From: Thioalkalivibrio sp. ALJ3
GTDB taxonomy: Bacteria; Pseudomonadota; Gammaproteobacteria; Ectothiorhodospirales; Ectothiorhodospiraceae
Direction of reading: 5' to 3'
Length of the DNA stretch: 64,000 bases
Assembly: GCF_000377205.1 (NCBI RefSeq)
Contig: NZ_KB897905.1
Coordinates: forward strand, 554,586 to 618,585
Every line of letters starts with the position of its first letter. Within the stretch, counting starts at the first letter, position 1. Both the position numbers and the translations under genes were made by a program. A model generated the notes under the pieces. The model was not told the origin of the DNA and did not search any database. It was given only the letters and a program-made list of their open reading frames with translations. Shown here piece by piece: positions 1-9,925 of the stretch.

Positions 1-1
1 C

Positions 2-124
2 GGCCACGACACCGGCATCTATGATTGGGACTACCTGCACAAGCTCGGCACGGAGCAGGAAAGTCTGTGGCAGGATTACCTGGATCGGCTGAAAGAGGCC
101 GGCCACGAGCGCAAGACGCACTGA
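2..124 (+). CDS. DUF971-family protein, C-terminal end only (5' truncated by window edge)
   Basis: An open frame enters from the left edge and stops at TGA 122-124, giving about 40 residues that begin [16 protein letters not shown]. This pattern is typical of the end of DUF971 (gamma-butyrobetaine hydroxylase N-terminal-like) proteins, which in many gammaproteobacteria sit directly before ubiE. The stop lies two bases before the ubiE start, so the two are probably co-transcribed. The biochemical role of stand-alone DUF971 proteins is unclear; an iron-sulfur link has been suggested for the family. The fragment is too short to say more. Confidence 0.75.
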   Translation, partial: GHDTGIYDWDYLHKLGTEQESLWQDYLDRLKEAGHERKTH

Positions 125-126
125 CG

Positions 127-876
127 ATGAAAGAAGAGCCCGGCAAGACCCACTTCGGCTACCAGAGCGTCCCCGAGTCCGAGAAAGCCTCGCGGGTCGG
201 CGAGGTGTTCCACTCGGTCGCCTCGCACTACGACGTGATGAACGATCTGATGTCGATGGGCATCCACCGCATCTGGAAGCGCTACACCCTGGAGCGCACC
301 GGCGTGCGCCCGGGCATGAAGATCCTGGATCTGGCCGGGGGCACCGGGGACCTGGCCGGGGCCTTTGCCCCGCGCGTCGGGCCGAAGGGGCAGATCGTGG
401 TCTGCGACATCAATGCCTCGATGCTGGAGGCCGGGCGCGACCGCATGCTGGACGAGGGCCACGTGGGCAACCTCGACTTCGTGCAGGCGGATGCGGAACA
501 GCTCCCCTATCCGGATGACTACTTCGACCGCGTGACCATCGCCTTTGGCCTGCGCAACGTGACCCGCAAGGAGCGCGCGCTGGCCGAGATGCGCCGGGTG
601 ATCAAGCCGGGCGGGCGCGTGCTGGTGCTGGAGTTCTCGCAGCCGATGGCGCCGCTGCGCCCGATCTACGATGTTTATTCGTTCAAGATGCTGCCGCTGA
701 TGGGCAAGCTGGTCGCCAACGATGCGGACAGCTATCGCTACCTGGCGGAGTCCATCCGCATGCATCCGGATCAGGAGACCCTGGCCGGGATGATGCGCGA
801 TGCCGGGCTGGAGCGGGTCGAGTATGACAACCTGACCGGCGGCATCGTCGCCCTGCACCGCGGCACGAAACTGTAG
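127..876 (+). CDS. ubiE: Ubiquinone/menaquinone biosynthesis C-methyltransferase UbiE
   Basis: 249 aa, close to the usual 250. UbiE is the SAM-dependent C-methyltransferase of ubiquinone (and menaquinone) synthesis. The SAM motif [10 protein letters not shown] is at residues 67-75 and the acidic ribose-binding residue is in VVCDIN (D94). UbiE signatures YDVMND (35-40) and [10 protein letters not shown] (42-51) are present. I chose the ATG at 127 rather than in-frame starts further upstream, because those would overlap the preceding DUF971 gene. It is first in the run ubiE-ubiJ-ubiB, the classic gammaproteobacterial ubiquinone operon. Confidence 0.96.
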   Translation: MKEEPGKTHFGYQSVPESEKASRVGEVFHSVASHYDVMNDLMSMGIHRIWKRYTLERTGVRPGMKILDLAGGTGDLAGAFAPRVGPKGQIVVCDINASMLEAGRDRMLDEGHVGNLDFVQADAEQLPYPDDYFDRVTIAFGLRNVTRKERALAEMRRVIKPGGRVLVLEFSQPMAPLRPIYDVYSFKMLPLMGKLVANDADSYRYLAESIRMHPDQETLAGMMRDAGLERVEYDNLTGGIVALHRGTKL

Positions 877-883
877 CGTTTTC

Positions 884-1507
884 ATGGCCGAACCCATCGC
901 ACTGCCCAGTCCGTTCACGGCCCTGATCGAGGTCGCGCTGAACGAGCACCTGGCGAGCGCGCCGGAGAAGGACCGGGCGCGCTTGGCCGGGCGCGCGATC
1001 GCTATCGTGATCGAGCCCCCGGGGCTGGCCTTTTCACTGGCCGGGGCCGCGGATCGCCTGCAGGTCGTCGGTGGTGTCGAGGACCCGGTAGATGTGCAGC
1101 TGGCGGGCTCGCCGCTGTCGCTGGCCGCGGCGCTGGGGCGCGACGACCGCTCCGGGCTGACCATCACCGGTGACGCCACCGTCCTCTCCGATCTGCAGCA
1201 TGCGCTGCGCGACTCCGGGGTCGACTGGGAGGGGCTGTTCGAGCGCTTTGCCGGCGCCGGGGCCGCCGGGCCGTTGCGCCACCTGCTGGATCAGGCCCGC
1301 GGGAGCCTGCGCCACCTCGGCCGCCGCTCCGCGGAGGATACCGCCGACTATCTGCGCGACGAGCTGGAGTGGCTGCCTGCCGGCGGGGCGTTTGAGGCTT
1401 TTGCCGAAGACGTCGCCGACCTGCGTGACGGAGTCGCCCGGCTGGATGCGCGGCTGCGCCAGATGGAGACCCAGTCCGTCTCCGATACCGACGACCGGCA
1501 GGCCTGA
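884..1507 (+). CDS. ubiJ: Ubiquinone biosynthesis accessory factor UbiJ (SCP2 domain)
   Basis: 207 aa. The N-terminal 110 residues look like an SCP2/sterol-carrier lipid-binding domain ([20 protein letters not shown]). The C-terminal 50 residues are predicted helical and charged, as in UbiJ. In E. coli UbiJ with UbiK helps the late hydroxylation steps of ubiquinone synthesis by binding lipid intermediates. Assignment rests on the domain plus its fixed position between ubiE (7 bp upstream) and ubiB (start codon overlapping the end of this gene). Sequence identity in this family is low, so context carries much of the weight. Confidence 0.88.
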   Translation: MAEPIALPSPFTALIEVALNEHLASAPEKDRARLAGRAIAIVIEPPGLAFSLAGAADRLQVVGGVEDPVDVQLAGSPLSLAAALGRDDRSGLTITGDATVLSDLQHALRDSGVDWEGLFERFAGAGAAGPLRHLLDQARGSLRHLGRRSAEDTADYLRDELEWLPAGGAFEAFAEDVADLRDGVARLDARLRQMETQSVSDTDDRQA

Positions 1508-3192
1508 TGCGCCGCGCGCTGTACCGGGGGCTGCGGCTGTGGACCATCGCGCGGGTCCTGGTGCGCTATCGCCTCGATGTCATCCTGTTCACGCTGAAGC
1601 CGCTGCGGCCACTGAGCTTTCTGCTCTACCTCGCGCCCTGGAACTGGTTTCGCCGCACTGAAGGCACCCGCGGCGAGCGCATCCGCCGCGCGCTGGAGGA
1701 CCTGGGGCCGATCTTCATCAAGTTCGGGCAGATGCTGTCCACCCGACGCGACCTGCTGCCGGACGACATCGCGATCGAATTGGCGCGGCTGCAGGACCGG
1801 GTGCCCCCGTTCCCGTTCGAGCAGGCGCGCGCGCTGATCGAGGCGGAACTGGAACGCCCGATCGAGATCGCCTTCGCCACGTTCGAGGACACCCCGATCG
1901 CCTCGGCCTCCATCGCCCAGGTACACGCGGCCACGCTGCAGGACGGGCGCAAGGTGGTGGTCAAGGTCGTGCGCCCCGGCATCCTCAAGACCATCCGCGC
2001 GGACCTCGAGGTGATGCACCTGATCGCGGACCTGGCGGATCGCTACTGGTCCGAGGCCAAGCGCCTGCGCCCGCGCGAGGTGGTGGACGAATACGAAAAG
2101 ACCGTCACCGATGAGCTGGACCTGATCCGCGAGGGCGCGAACGCCGCCGCGATCCACCGCAACTTCGAGGACAGCCACCTGCTGTACATCCCGGAGATCA
2201 TCTGGGACTACACCCGCCGCAACGTACTGGTGATGGAGCGCATCGGCGGCATCCCGGTGGCGGACATCGCCGCGCTGCGTGAACGCAATGTAGACCTGAA
2301 GCTGCTGGCCGAACGCGGGGTGGAAATCTTTTTCACCCAGGTATTCCGGCACAACTTCTTCCACGCCGACATGCACCCGGGCAACATCTTCGTCGATGCC
2401 ACCCACCCGGACGACCCGACCTACCTGGCGGTGGACTTCGGCATCGTCGGCTCGCTGCTGGACTCCGACCAGCGCTACCTGGCGGAGAATTTCCACGCCT
2501 TCTTCAACCGCGACTACCGCCGGGTGGCGGAGCTGCACGTGGAATCCGGCTGGGTGCCGAAGGACACCCGCGTGGACGAGTTCGAGGCGGCCATCCGCAC
2601 CGTCTGCGAGCCGATCTTCCAGCGCCCGCTGGAGGAGATCTCCTTCGGCCAGGTCCTGCTGCGCCTGTTCCAGACCGCACGGCGCTTCAACATGGAGGTG
2701 CAGCCGCAGCTGGTGCTGCTGCAGAAGACCCTGCTGAACATCGAGGGCCTGGGCCGCCAGTTGTATCCACAGCTGGACCTGTGGACCACCGCCAAGCCGT
2801 TCATCGAGGACTGGATGCACGAGCGCATGGGCGTGCGCGCATTCATCCGCAATGCGCAGCAGCACCTGCCGCGCCTGCTCGCCCAGCTGCCCGAGATGCC
2901 CATGCACCTGGAAAAGGCCCTGACGGTAGAGGAGCAACGCGCCGAACGCGACGCCGCCCTGCGCCAGCAGATCCGTGACCTGGAAGAGGGGCTGCGCCGC
3001 CAGAACCGCCGGCGACACGAGGCCTGGGGAGGCGCGGGGCTGCTCGCCCTCGCGGGGCTGGCCACCCAGCTCGACGTGCCCACATGGCTCGGCCTAGCCT
3101 GGCCGGCTTGGCCACTCGGCCTGGTCGGCGCCGCCATGCTGCTGTTCGGGCTGCGCCCGGGCCCGTACCGCCGCCCCGTCGACCGTACCTGA
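1507..3192 (+). CDS. ubiB: Ubiquinone biosynthesis regulatory kinase/ATPase UbiB
   Basis: 561 aa, slightly longer than E. coli UbiB (546). It belongs to the ABC1/ADCK/Coq8 atypical kinase-like family. The KxGQ motif (IKFGQ, residues 71-75) is present, then an Ala-rich nucleotide loop (SASIAQVHA), the catalytic HADMHPGN and the VDFG metal-binding motif. Two hydrophobic segments near the C terminus (about 505-550) match the known UbiB membrane anchor. It supports ubiquinone synthesis, probably by ATP-driven handling of lipid intermediates. Its start overlaps the ubiJ stop, so translation is likely coupled. It is followed by the inverted repeat at 3242. Confidence 0.96.
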   Translation: MRRALYRGLRLWTIARVLVRYRLDVILFTLKPLRPLSFLLYLAPWNWFRRTEGTRGERIRRALEDLGPIFIKFGQMLSTRRDLLPDDIAIELARLQDRVPPFPFEQARALIEAELERPIEIAFATFEDTPIASASIAQVHAATLQDGRKVVVKVVRPGILKTIRADLEVMHLIADLADRYWSEAKRLRPREVVDEYEKTVTDELDLIREGANAAAIHRNFEDSHLLYIPEIIWDYTRRNVLVMERIGGIPVADIAALRERNVDLKLLAERGVEIFFTQVFRHNFFHADMHPGNIFVDATHPDDPTYLAVDFGIVGSLLDSDQRYLAENFHAFFNRDYRRVAELHVESGWVPKDTRVDEFEAAIRTVCEPIFQRPLEEISFGQVLLRLFQTARRFNMEVQPQLVLLQKTLLNIEGLGRQLYPQLDLWTTAKPFIEDWMHERMGVRAFIRNAQQHLPRLLAQLPEMPMHLEKALTVEEQRAERDAALRQQIRDLEEGLRRQNRRRHEAWGGAGLLALAGLATQLDVPTWLGLAWPAWPLGLVGAAMLLFGLRPGPYRRPVDRT

Positions 3193-3241
3193 ACCCCACG
3201 AGCCGACTCGCCCGTTCGGCCACGGACCGTGTCGGTGCCGA

Positions 3242-3314
3242 CTGTAGGAGGCCAGCCCTCTGGCCGACAGCGACTTATCCAACACCCCTCGGCCAGAGGG
3301 CTGGCCTCCTACAG
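3242..3314. repeat. REP/BIME-like inverted repeat pair between convergent operons
   Basis: Two 26-bp arms (3242-3267 and 3289-3314) are perfect reverse complements, separated by 21 bp. Each arm carries a GTAG tetranucleotide followed by its own palindrome, GGCCAG-CCCT-CTGGCC. This is the layout of REP sequences mobilised by RAYT transposases and of their inverted pairs (BIMEs). It lies between the ends of ubiB (+) and sucB (-), and the transcript would fold strongly from either side, so it may act as a bidirectional terminator. No RAYT gene is seen in the window. Confidence 0.75.
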
Positions 3315-3344
3315 GGAGCGGCGGGGCGGCCCGGGGCGGCGAGG

Positions 3345-4658
3345 TCAGACGTCGAGGAGCAGGCGTGCCGGGTCCTCGATTGCGTCCTTGATGGCGACGA
3401 GGAAGCGTACGGCGTCGGCGCCGTCGACCAGGCGATGGTCGTAGGAGAGGGCGATATACATCATCGGCCGGATCACCACCTCGCCGTCCACCGCAACGGG
3501 GCGTTCCTTGATCGCGTGCATGCCGAGGATGGCGCTTTGCGGCGGGTTCACGATCGGGGTGGAGAACAGCGAGCCGAACACACCGCCGTTGGTGATCGTG
3601 AAGGTGCCGCCGCGCAGCTCGTCGATGTCCAGCTTGCCGTCGCTGGCGCGTTCCGCGAAGTCGCGGATGCGTCGCTCGATGTCGGCGACGCTGGCGTTGC
3701 CGGTATCGCGCAACACCGGCACCACCAGCCCGCGCGGCGAGGACACGGCGATGCCGATGTCGCTGTAATGGTGGTAGACGATCTCCTCGCCATCCAGCGC
3801 GGCGTTGATGATCGGGAAACGCTCCAGCGCGCGACTGGCAGCGGCGACGAACAGACCCATGAAGCCCAGCTTGATCGAGTGGCGTTTCTCGAAGGTTTCC
3901 TTGTAGCGGGCGCGCAGGTCCATCGCCGCAGACATGTCGATCTCGTTGAAGGTCGTCAGCATCGCGGTGGACTGCTTGGCCTCCAGCAGCCGCTCGGCGA
4001 TGCGCGCGCGCAGACGCGTCATCGGGACACGTTCGATACCGCCGGCGGACGGCGCCCGCTCGCGCTCCGGGGCACGCCCCTGGGGCGACGCCGAAGACGG
4101 CGCCTCGCTGCGGCGCGACCGGTCCGTCTGCACGCGCTCGACGTCCTCGCGCAGGATGCGGCCGTCCTCGCCGGTGCCCTCGACATCCTCGGCCTGGAGC
4201 CCGGCCTCCTGCAGCAGGCGCCGCACGGACGGGCTGGGCGGCGGCGCGGTACCGGAGTCGCGATCCGACGCGCCGCTGGCACTGTCAGGAGTCTGGTCAG
4301 CTGTCCCGGCCTCGGCAGTCTGCCCGGACGTCTCCCCTGACTCATCAGAGGATTGCGCGGGCTCCGGAGGCTCCTCCTCTTCGGCATCGACATCGTTTTC
4401 AACAGACGTCTCGGCCGCACCCAGATAGCCGATTACCGCATCGGTCTTTACGGTGTCACCTTCGCTGACCTCCAGCGACGTCAAGGTGCCAGCAGAAGGG
4501 GCGGAGACCTCGAGCACGACCTTGTCGGTCTCCAGCTCGGCGATCAGCTCATCGCGCTTGACCGCATCGCCCGCCTTCTTGTGCAGGGCGACCACCGTCG
4601 CATCGGCGACGGACTCCGGGAGTTCGGGGACCTGGATCGGGGTGGGGTCGGATGCCAT
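3345..4658 (-). CDS. sucB: Dihydrolipoyllysine succinyltransferase, E2 of 2-oxoglutarate dehydrogenase
   Basis: 437 aa. Domains in order: a lipoyl domain (residues 1-80, lipoyl-lysine K46 in ETDKVVLEV), a long acidic and Ser/Thr-rich linker (about 85-145), a peripheral subunit-binding domain (about 150-185, [10 protein letters not shown]) and the catalytic acyltransferase core ending with the active-site signature [13 protein letters not shown]. It transfers succinyl groups to CoA in the TCA cycle. It follows sucA by 28 bp on the minus strand. No lpd (E3) gene is adjacent. The acidic linker fits a halotolerant host. Confidence 0.96.
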   Translation of the reverse strand: MASDPTPIQVPELPESVADATVVALHKKAGDAVKRDELIAELETDKVVLEVSAPSAGTLTSLEVSEGDTVKTDAVIGYLGAAETSVENDVDAEEEEPPEPAQSSDESGETSGQTAEAGTADQTPDSASGASDRDSGTAPPPSPSVRRLLQEAGLQAEDVEGTGEDGRILREDVERVQTDRSRRSEAPSSASPQGRAPERERAPSAGGIERVPMTRLRARIAERLLEAKQSTAMLTTFNEIDMSAAMDLRARYKETFEKRHSIKLGFMGLFVAAASRALERFPIINAALDGEEIVYHHYSDIGIAVSSPRGLVVPVLRDTGNASVADIERRIRDFAERASDGKLDIDELRGGTFTITNGGVFGSLFSTPIVNPPQSAILGMHAIKERPVAVDGEVVIRPMMYIALSYDHRLVDGADAVRFLVAIKDAIEDPARLLLDV

Positions 4659-4686
4659 CTCTCTTCCTTGTGCCGTGCGTCAGTGT

Positions 4687-7488
4687 TCAGGGCGTGGGGT
4701 GCGGGGTATCGCGCGAGCTGATCGGGCCGAACGCCCGTTCGAGCAGATCCTTCAACTGTGCCTTGTGGACCTCCGGATAACCGACCGCCGGCGCGGCGGC
4801 CGGAGGCCGCGCGACCGCGTGCAGCGTCTGGCCGCGCACCGCCAGCATCGGGTTGATGCGCGGGGCCACGAACTCCAGATAGCCCTGGTTCTCGGGCTCG
4901 TCCTGCACCCAGACAAACTCCTCCGCGTGCGGATAGCGCCCAAGCAACTCGGTCAGGCGCGCCTCGGGGAACGGGTAGCACTGCTCCAGGCGCAGGATGG
5001 CGACATCCCAATGATCGCCCTCGGACTGGCTGGCGGCCAGATCATAGTAGATGCGCCCGCTGGTCAGCAGCACACGCTTGACGGCGTCGGGGTCCTTGAT
5101 GCGCGCATCGTCGATCACGGTCTGGTACTGCCCGTTCGCCAGGGCGTCGAGATCGGAGACGGCCTCCTGGTGGCGCAGCAGGCTCTTCGGGGTCATCACG
5201 ACCAGCGGCTTGCGGTACGGACGCACCATCTGCCGCCGCAGCAGATGGAAGATCTGCGCGGGTGTGGTCGGCACACAGACCTGCATGTTCTCCTGCGCGG
5301 CCAGTTGCAGGAAGCGCTCGGGGCGTGCCGAGGAATGCTCCGGGCCCTGGCCCTCATAGCCATGCGGCAGCAGCAGCGTCAGCCCGCACAGCCGGCCCCA
5401 CTTCTGCTCGCCGGAGGAGATGAACTGATCAATCACCACCTGCGCACCGTTCACGAAATCGCCAAACTGCGCCTCCCAGATCACCAGTGCCTCCGGCGCG
5501 GCGGTCGCATACCCGTACTCGAACGCCAGCACGCCCTCCTCGGACAGCAGCGAATCGATGATCAAAAAACGCGGATGATCCGGATCCAGTCGCCGCAGGG
5601 GTACCAGGGACTTGCCAGTTTCCTGGTCGTGCAGCACCGCATGACGGTGGAAGAATGTCCCACGCCCGGAATCCTGCCCGGACAGACGGATGCGGTAGCC
5701 GTCCTGGATCAGCGCCCCATAGGCGAGCGTCTCGGCCGCGCCCCAGTCCAGCGGCTGTTCGCCCGCGGCCATAGCGCGGCGCGCGTCGAGGACCTTTTGT
5801 ACGCGCGGATGGACCTGGAAGTCCTCCGGCGGTGTGGAGAGCTGGTCCAGCATCCGTGACAGACGGTCGGCCGGGACCCCTGTCTCCACGTCCTGATCCC
5901 AGGTCTGATGCAGGTACGGTTCCCAGTTGGTCGTGGTGCCGTGCCCATTCTGGTGCAGCGACAACGCGACCGGCTCGCCGGCATCCAGACGGCCGCGATA
6001 GGACTCCATCTCGTCGTCCTGGGACTGCTCATCGGTCAGCCCGGCCTCGATCAGTGTGCGGGCGTAAAGCTCGCGGGTCGTCGGCAGGTCACGGATATGC
6101 CGGTACATGTGCGGCTGTGTAGCGGCCGGCTCGTCGGCCTCGTTGTGCCCCTGTCGGCGGTAGCAGACCAGATCGATCACCACGTCCTTGCCGAAGCGCA
6201 TGCGGTAGTCCAGCGCGACCTGGGTGACGAACACCACGGCCTCGGGGTCGTCGCCGTTCACGTGCAGGATCGGCGCATTCACCATCTTGGCGACATCGGT
6301 CGCGTAATGTGTCGAACGCGCGTCCTTGAGCGTGGAAGTGGTAAACCCGATCTGGTTGTTCACCACCACGTGCACCGTTCCCTTGGTGGAGAACCCCCGG
6401 GTCTGGGACATGTTCAGGGTCTCCATGACCACGCCCTGTCCGGCGAACGCGGCATCGCCATGGATCACCACGGGCATCACCCGGTTGCCCTTGCGGTCGC
6501 CGATACGCACCTGGCGGGCGCGCACCGAGCCCTCGACCACGGGCGTCACGATCTCCAGATGCGAGGGGTTGAACGCCAGTGCCAGATGGACCGGGCCACC
6601 GGGTGTCTCGACACCCGAGGAGAAACCCATGTGGTACTTGACGTCCCCGGTGCCACGATCATCACGCGGACGCCCTTCGAACTCGCCGGCCAGTTCCGAG
6701 GGGGCCTTGCCGAACAGGTTGACCAGCACATTCAGGCGCCCGCGATGCGCCATGCCGAGCACGATCTCCTGCAGCCCGCGCGCGCCACCGCGCTGGACCA
6801 GCGCGTTCAGCAGCGGGATCAAGCTCTCCGCGCCCTCCAGGGAAAAGCGCTTTTGCCCGACATAGCGCCGATGCAGATAACGCTCCAGGCCCTCGGCCGC
6901 GACCAGGCGTTCAAGAATGGCCAGCCGCGTATCGTCGTTGAAGTCGAAATGGCCATGGGCCGATTCCAGGCGCTCCTGCAGCCAGCGCTTTTCCTCGGTC
7001 GCCGCGATATGCATGTACTCGGCACCGATCGTCGCGCAATAGGTCTCGCGCAGAACCCGCTCGATCGTGTCCAGGGACACCGGTCCCTCGATGAACAGGG
7101 AGCCGGGATCGAACAGGATGTCCGGGCCGACTCGATCCAGGCCGTGATACTCCCGGCTCAGCTCCACCGGAGGTTCGGGCGCCTCGCGCTCCAGCGGATC
7201 CAGACGCGCCCCGAAGTGGCCCAGGTAGCGATAGGAATTGATGAACTGCAGTACCCGGATCTGCAACTGCTCGTGCGCCAGATCCGGGCGATCGCTGGAA
7301 CGCCGACGGCGCTCCCGACGCCGCGCCCCCTCCAGCGAACGAAAGTAATCGGCCCAGGCCGGCGGCACGGACTCCGGGTCCTCGCGGTAGCGTTCCAGCA
7401 GGGTCTCGGCGAAAAGCAGGTTGTCCGGGTGCAGCTCCTGTCCGGAGACCGGCGTATCCAGCCGGTGCAGCGAGGGCATGTCGTTCAT
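4687..7488 (-). CDS. sucA: 2-oxoglutarate dehydrogenase E1 component
   Basis: 933 aa, the normal length for OdhA/SucA. It is the thiamine-diphosphate E1 enzyme that decarboxylates 2-oxoglutarate and succinylates the lipoyl arm of SucB. The N-terminal segment resembles the E2-binding leader of the family (LFAETLLERYREDPESVPPA). The ThDP region holds HGDAAFAGQG and the C-terminal transketolase-like half holds PHGYEGQGPEHSSARPERFL. It is first gene of a sucA-sucB pair. The flanking gap to uvrD (7489-7665) must hold both divergent promoters; no convincing boxes were picked out. Confidence 0.97.
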   Translation of the reverse strand: MNDMPSLHRLDTPVSGQELHPDNLLFAETLLERYREDPESVPPAWADYFRSLEGARRRERRRRSSDRPDLAHEQLQIRVLQFINSYRYLGHFGARLDPLEREAPEPPVELSREYHGLDRVGPDILFDPGSLFIEGPVSLDTIERVLRETYCATIGAEYMHIAATEEKRWLQERLESAHGHFDFNDDTRLAILERLVAAEGLERYLHRRYVGQKRFSLEGAESLIPLLNALVQRGGARGLQEIVLGMAHRGRLNVLVNLFGKAPSELAGEFEGRPRDDRGTGDVKYHMGFSSGVETPGGPVHLALAFNPSHLEIVTPVVEGSVRARQVRIGDRKGNRVMPVVIHGDAAFAGQGVVMETLNMSQTRGFSTKGTVHVVVNNQIGFTTSTLKDARSTHYATDVAKMVNAPILHVNGDDPEAVVFVTQVALDYRMRFGKDVVIDLVCYRRQGHNEADEPAATQPHMYRHIRDLPTTRELYARTLIEAGLTDEQSQDDEMESYRGRLDAGEPVALSLHQNGHGTTTNWEPYLHQTWDQDVETGVPADRLSRMLDQLSTPPEDFQVHPRVQKVLDARRAMAAGEQPLDWGAAETLAYGALIQDGYRIRLSGQDSGRGTFFHRHAVLHDQETGKSLVPLRRLDPDHPRFLIIDSLLSEEGVLAFEYGYATAAPEALVIWEAQFGDFVNGAQVVIDQFISSGEQKWGRLCGLTLLLPHGYEGQGPEHSSARPERFLQLAAQENMQVCVPTTPAQIFHLLRRQMVRPYRKPLVVMTPKSLLRHQEAVSDLDALANGQYQTVIDDARIKDPDAVKRVLLTSGRIYYDLAASQSEGDHWDVAILRLEQCYPFPEARLTELLGRYPHAEEFVWVQDEPENQGYLEFVAPRINPMLAVRGQTLHAVARPPAAAPAVGYPEVHKAQLKDLLERAFGPISSRDTPHPTP

Positions 7489-7665
7489 TCGCGATGTTCC
7501 GATTACTCTTGCGCGGTGTTGTTACTTGGGACCACTCTCGGCGGCGAGGTTCCCCGCACGGGACCGATGAAGGTTGTGTCCGAGAGTAGCGCGTTTGCGC
7601 GGGCGAAGGCACACGTCCCGCATGCGCAACGTGCGATTCCGCCCGGGTTTCCCTACCATTCGCGC

Positions 7666-9879
7666 ATGGATGTCTCTCCCCTGCTCGATTCCCTGAACCC
7701 GGCCCAGCGCGAGGCCGTGGCCGCCCCGCCGCAACCGCTGCTGGTGCTGGCCGGTGCCGGCTCCGGCAAGACCCGCGTGCTGGTACACCGCATCGCCTGG
7801 CTGATCGGCGTGGAGGGCGTGGCTCCGCACAGCCTGCTGGCGGTCACCTTCACCAACAAGGCGGCGGCCGAGATGCGGGGGCGCATTGAGGCGCTGCTGG
7901 GACACCCGGCGACTGGACTGTGGGTCGGCACGTTCCACGGGCTGGCCCACCGCCTGCTGCGCCAGCACTGGCAGGATGCCCGGCTGCCGCAGGGCTTCCA
8001 GATCCTCGACTCCGACGACCAGTTGCGCATGGTCAAGCGCGTGCTGCGCGGCCTGGAGCTGGACGAGGCGCGCTGGCCACCGAAACAGGCGCAGTGGTAC
8101 ATCAATGCGCGCAAGGACGAGGGCTCGCGCCCGGAACACCTGCCGGATACCGGCGACCCGGTCGCGCGCCAGTGGGTGCGTATCTACACCACCTACCAGC
8201 AGGCCTGCGAGCGCGCCGGGGTGGTGGACTTCGCCGAGCTGATGCTGCGCTCGCTGGAGCTGCTGCGCGACAACAAGGCCCTGCTGGAGCACTACCGCAC
8301 GCGCTTTCGCCATGTGCTGGTTGACGAGTTCCAGGACACCAACGACATCCAGTACGCCTGGCTGCGCCTGCTGGCCGGCGACAGCCCGGTATTCGCGGTC
8401 GGCGACGACGACCAGTCCATCTACGGCTGGCGCGGCGCGAAGATCGAGAACATCCAGCACTTCCAGCAGGACTACCCGGGCACCCAGGTCGTGCGTCTGG
8501 AGCAGAACTACCGCTCCAGCGCCAACATCCTGAACGCCGCCAACGCGCTGATCCGCCACAACTCAGGCCGCCTGGGCAAGGAGCTGTGGACCGAGGACAA
8601 GGAAGGTGCCCCGGTGCGCCTGTACACCGCGCTGAACGAGCAGGAAGAGGCGCGCTTCGTCGCCGAGACCATCGCCCGCCATGTGGACCAGGGCGGGCTG
8701 TACCGCGAGTGCGCGGTCCTGTATCGCTCCAATGCCCAGTCGCGCGTGCTGGAGGAGACCTTCATCGCGCGGCGCATGCCCTATCGCGTCTACGGCGGCC
8801 TGCGCTTCTTCGAGCGCCAGGAGATCCGCGACGCCCTGGCCTACCTGCGCCTGGCCGGAAATGGCGATGACGATGCCGCCTTCCTGCGCGTGGTCAACCA
8901 GCCGCCGCGCGGGATTGGCGAAAAGACCCTGGAGGGCCTGCGTCAGGCAGCCCAGGCGGCGGACACCAGCCTGCTCCAGGCGGCCGCCCATGCGGTCGAC
9001 TCCGACGCCATGCCCGGGCGCGCGCGCAACGCGGTCGCCAGCTTCGTACAGCTGATCCACACCCTGCAGCAGGAGCTGCCGCGCCAGCCGCTCGCCGATC
9101 AGGTGGAACAGGCGATCGAGCGCGCACAGCTGCGCGAGCACTACAAGAAGGAGAAGGGCGAGCGCGGCGAGGCGCGCCTGGAGAACCTGGACGAACTGGT
9201 GGGTGCGGCGCGGGCCTTCGACATGGAATCCACCGCCGAGAGCGAGGAAGGCGAAGGCAACCGCCTGACCGAGTTCCTTGCCCACGCGGCGCTGGAGGCC
9301 GGCGAGGGCGCGGCCGACCCGCACGAGGATGCGGTGCAGATGATGACCCTGCACTCCGCCAAGGGCCTGGAGTTCCCGCTGGTCTTCCTGACCGGCATGG
9401 AGGAGGGCCTGTTCCCCAACGCGCGCTCGCTGGAGGAGCCGGGACGGCTGGAGGAGGAGCGCCGCCTGGCCTACGTCGGCATGACCCGCGCGGAGCAGGA
9501 GCTGTACCTGATCCATGCCGAAACCCGGCGCCTCTATGGCCGCGAGTCCTACAACGTCGCCTCGCGCTTCATCCACGAGATCCCGGAGGACGCGCTGGAG
9601 GTGCTGCGCCCGCAGGCCTCGCCGTATGGCGCAGGGCGCTTCGCAGCCAGCCGCCAGCGCAGCGCGGGCTGTGGATCACTGGATACCGCGGATGCCTCCG
9701 CCCGCGACAATGGTCTGTCCATCGGGGCCCGCGTGCACCATGCAAAGTTCGGCGAAGGCCTGGTTACCCAGTTCGAGGGTTCCGGCAACTCGGCACGAGT
9801 GCAGGTGAACTTCGCCCACGCCGGATCCAAGTGGCTGGTACTCGGCTTCGCCAAGCTCGAGGTCCTGGGCCAGCACTAA
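7666..9879 (+). CDS. uvrD: DNA helicase II (UvrD, superfamily 1A)
   Basis: 737 aa from the ATG at 7666; the frame stays open far upstream, but that part is antisense to sucA and not UvrD-like. The Walker A GAGSGKT is at residues 30-36. Motif II VDEFQDTN is near 220, GDDDQSIYGWRGA follows, then QNYRS (motif IV), and LHSAKGLEF and AYVGMTRA (V and VI). The C-terminal Tudor-like segment (VHHAKFGEGLVTQFEG) marks UvrD/PcrA rather than Rep. It unwinds DNA 3'-5' in excision and mismatch repair. It is monocistronic, with its own terminator at 9881. Confidence 0.96.
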   Translation: MDVSPLLDSLNPAQREAVAAPPQPLLVLAGAGSGKTRVLVHRIAWLIGVEGVAPHSLLAVTFTNKAAAEMRGRIEALLGHPATGLWVGTFHGLAHRLLRQHWQDARLPQGFQILDSDDQLRMVKRVLRGLELDEARWPPKQAQWYINARKDEGSRPEHLPDTGDPVARQWVRIYTTYQQACERAGVVDFAELMLRSLELLRDNKALLEHYRTRFRHVLVDEFQDTNDIQYAWLRLLAGDSPVFAVGDDDQSIYGWRGAKIENIQHFQQDYPGTQVVRLEQNYRSSANILNAANALIRHNSGRLGKELWTEDKEGAPVRLYTALNEQEEARFVAETIARHVDQGGLYRECAVLYRSNAQSRVLEETFIARRMPYRVYGGLRFFERQEIRDALAYLRLAGNGDDDAAFLRVVNQPPRGIGEKTLEGLRQAAQAADTSLLQAAAHAVDSDAMPGRARNAVASFVQLIHTLQQELPRQPLADQVEQAIERAQLREHYKKEKGERGEARLENLDELVGAARAFDMESTAESEEGEGNRLTEFLAHAALEAGEGAADPHEDAVQMMTLHSAKGLEFPLVFLTGMEEGLFPNARSLEEPGRLEEERRLAYVGMTRAEQELYLIHAETRRLYGRESYNVASRFIHEIPEDALEVLRPQASPYGAGRFAASRQRSAGCGSLDTADASARDNGLSIGARVHHAKFGEGLVTQFEGSGNSARVQVNFAHAGSKWLVLGFAKLEVLGQH

Positions 9880-9880
9880 A

Positions 9881-9902
9881 AAGCCCCGCCGAGGCGGGGC
9901 TT
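9881..9902 (+). terminator. Hairpin after uvrD
   Basis: A 9-bp GC-rich stem (AAGCCCCGC / GCGGGGCTT) with a CGAG loop starts 2 bases after the uvrD stop. The A run before it and TT after it make it usable on both strands, so it may also end the convergent gene at 9926. Confidence 0.8.
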
Positions 9903-9925
9903 CGGGTTACGGACTGCAGGACCGA

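Noticed and set aside
1348-3018. Long open frame on the minus strand across ubiB
   Set aside because: Composition mirrors the codon pattern of ubiB (third-position GC), and no known motif appears; ubiB on the plus strand has full kinase motifs.
3193-4340. Plus-strand frame continuing past ubiB through the REP element and sucB
   Set aside because: It is antisense to sucB and contains the inverted repeat; composition is not protein-like.
5908-7665. In-frame upstream extension of uvrD
   Set aside because: It runs antisense through sucA and has no UvrD-like sequence; the family start is the ATG at 7666.
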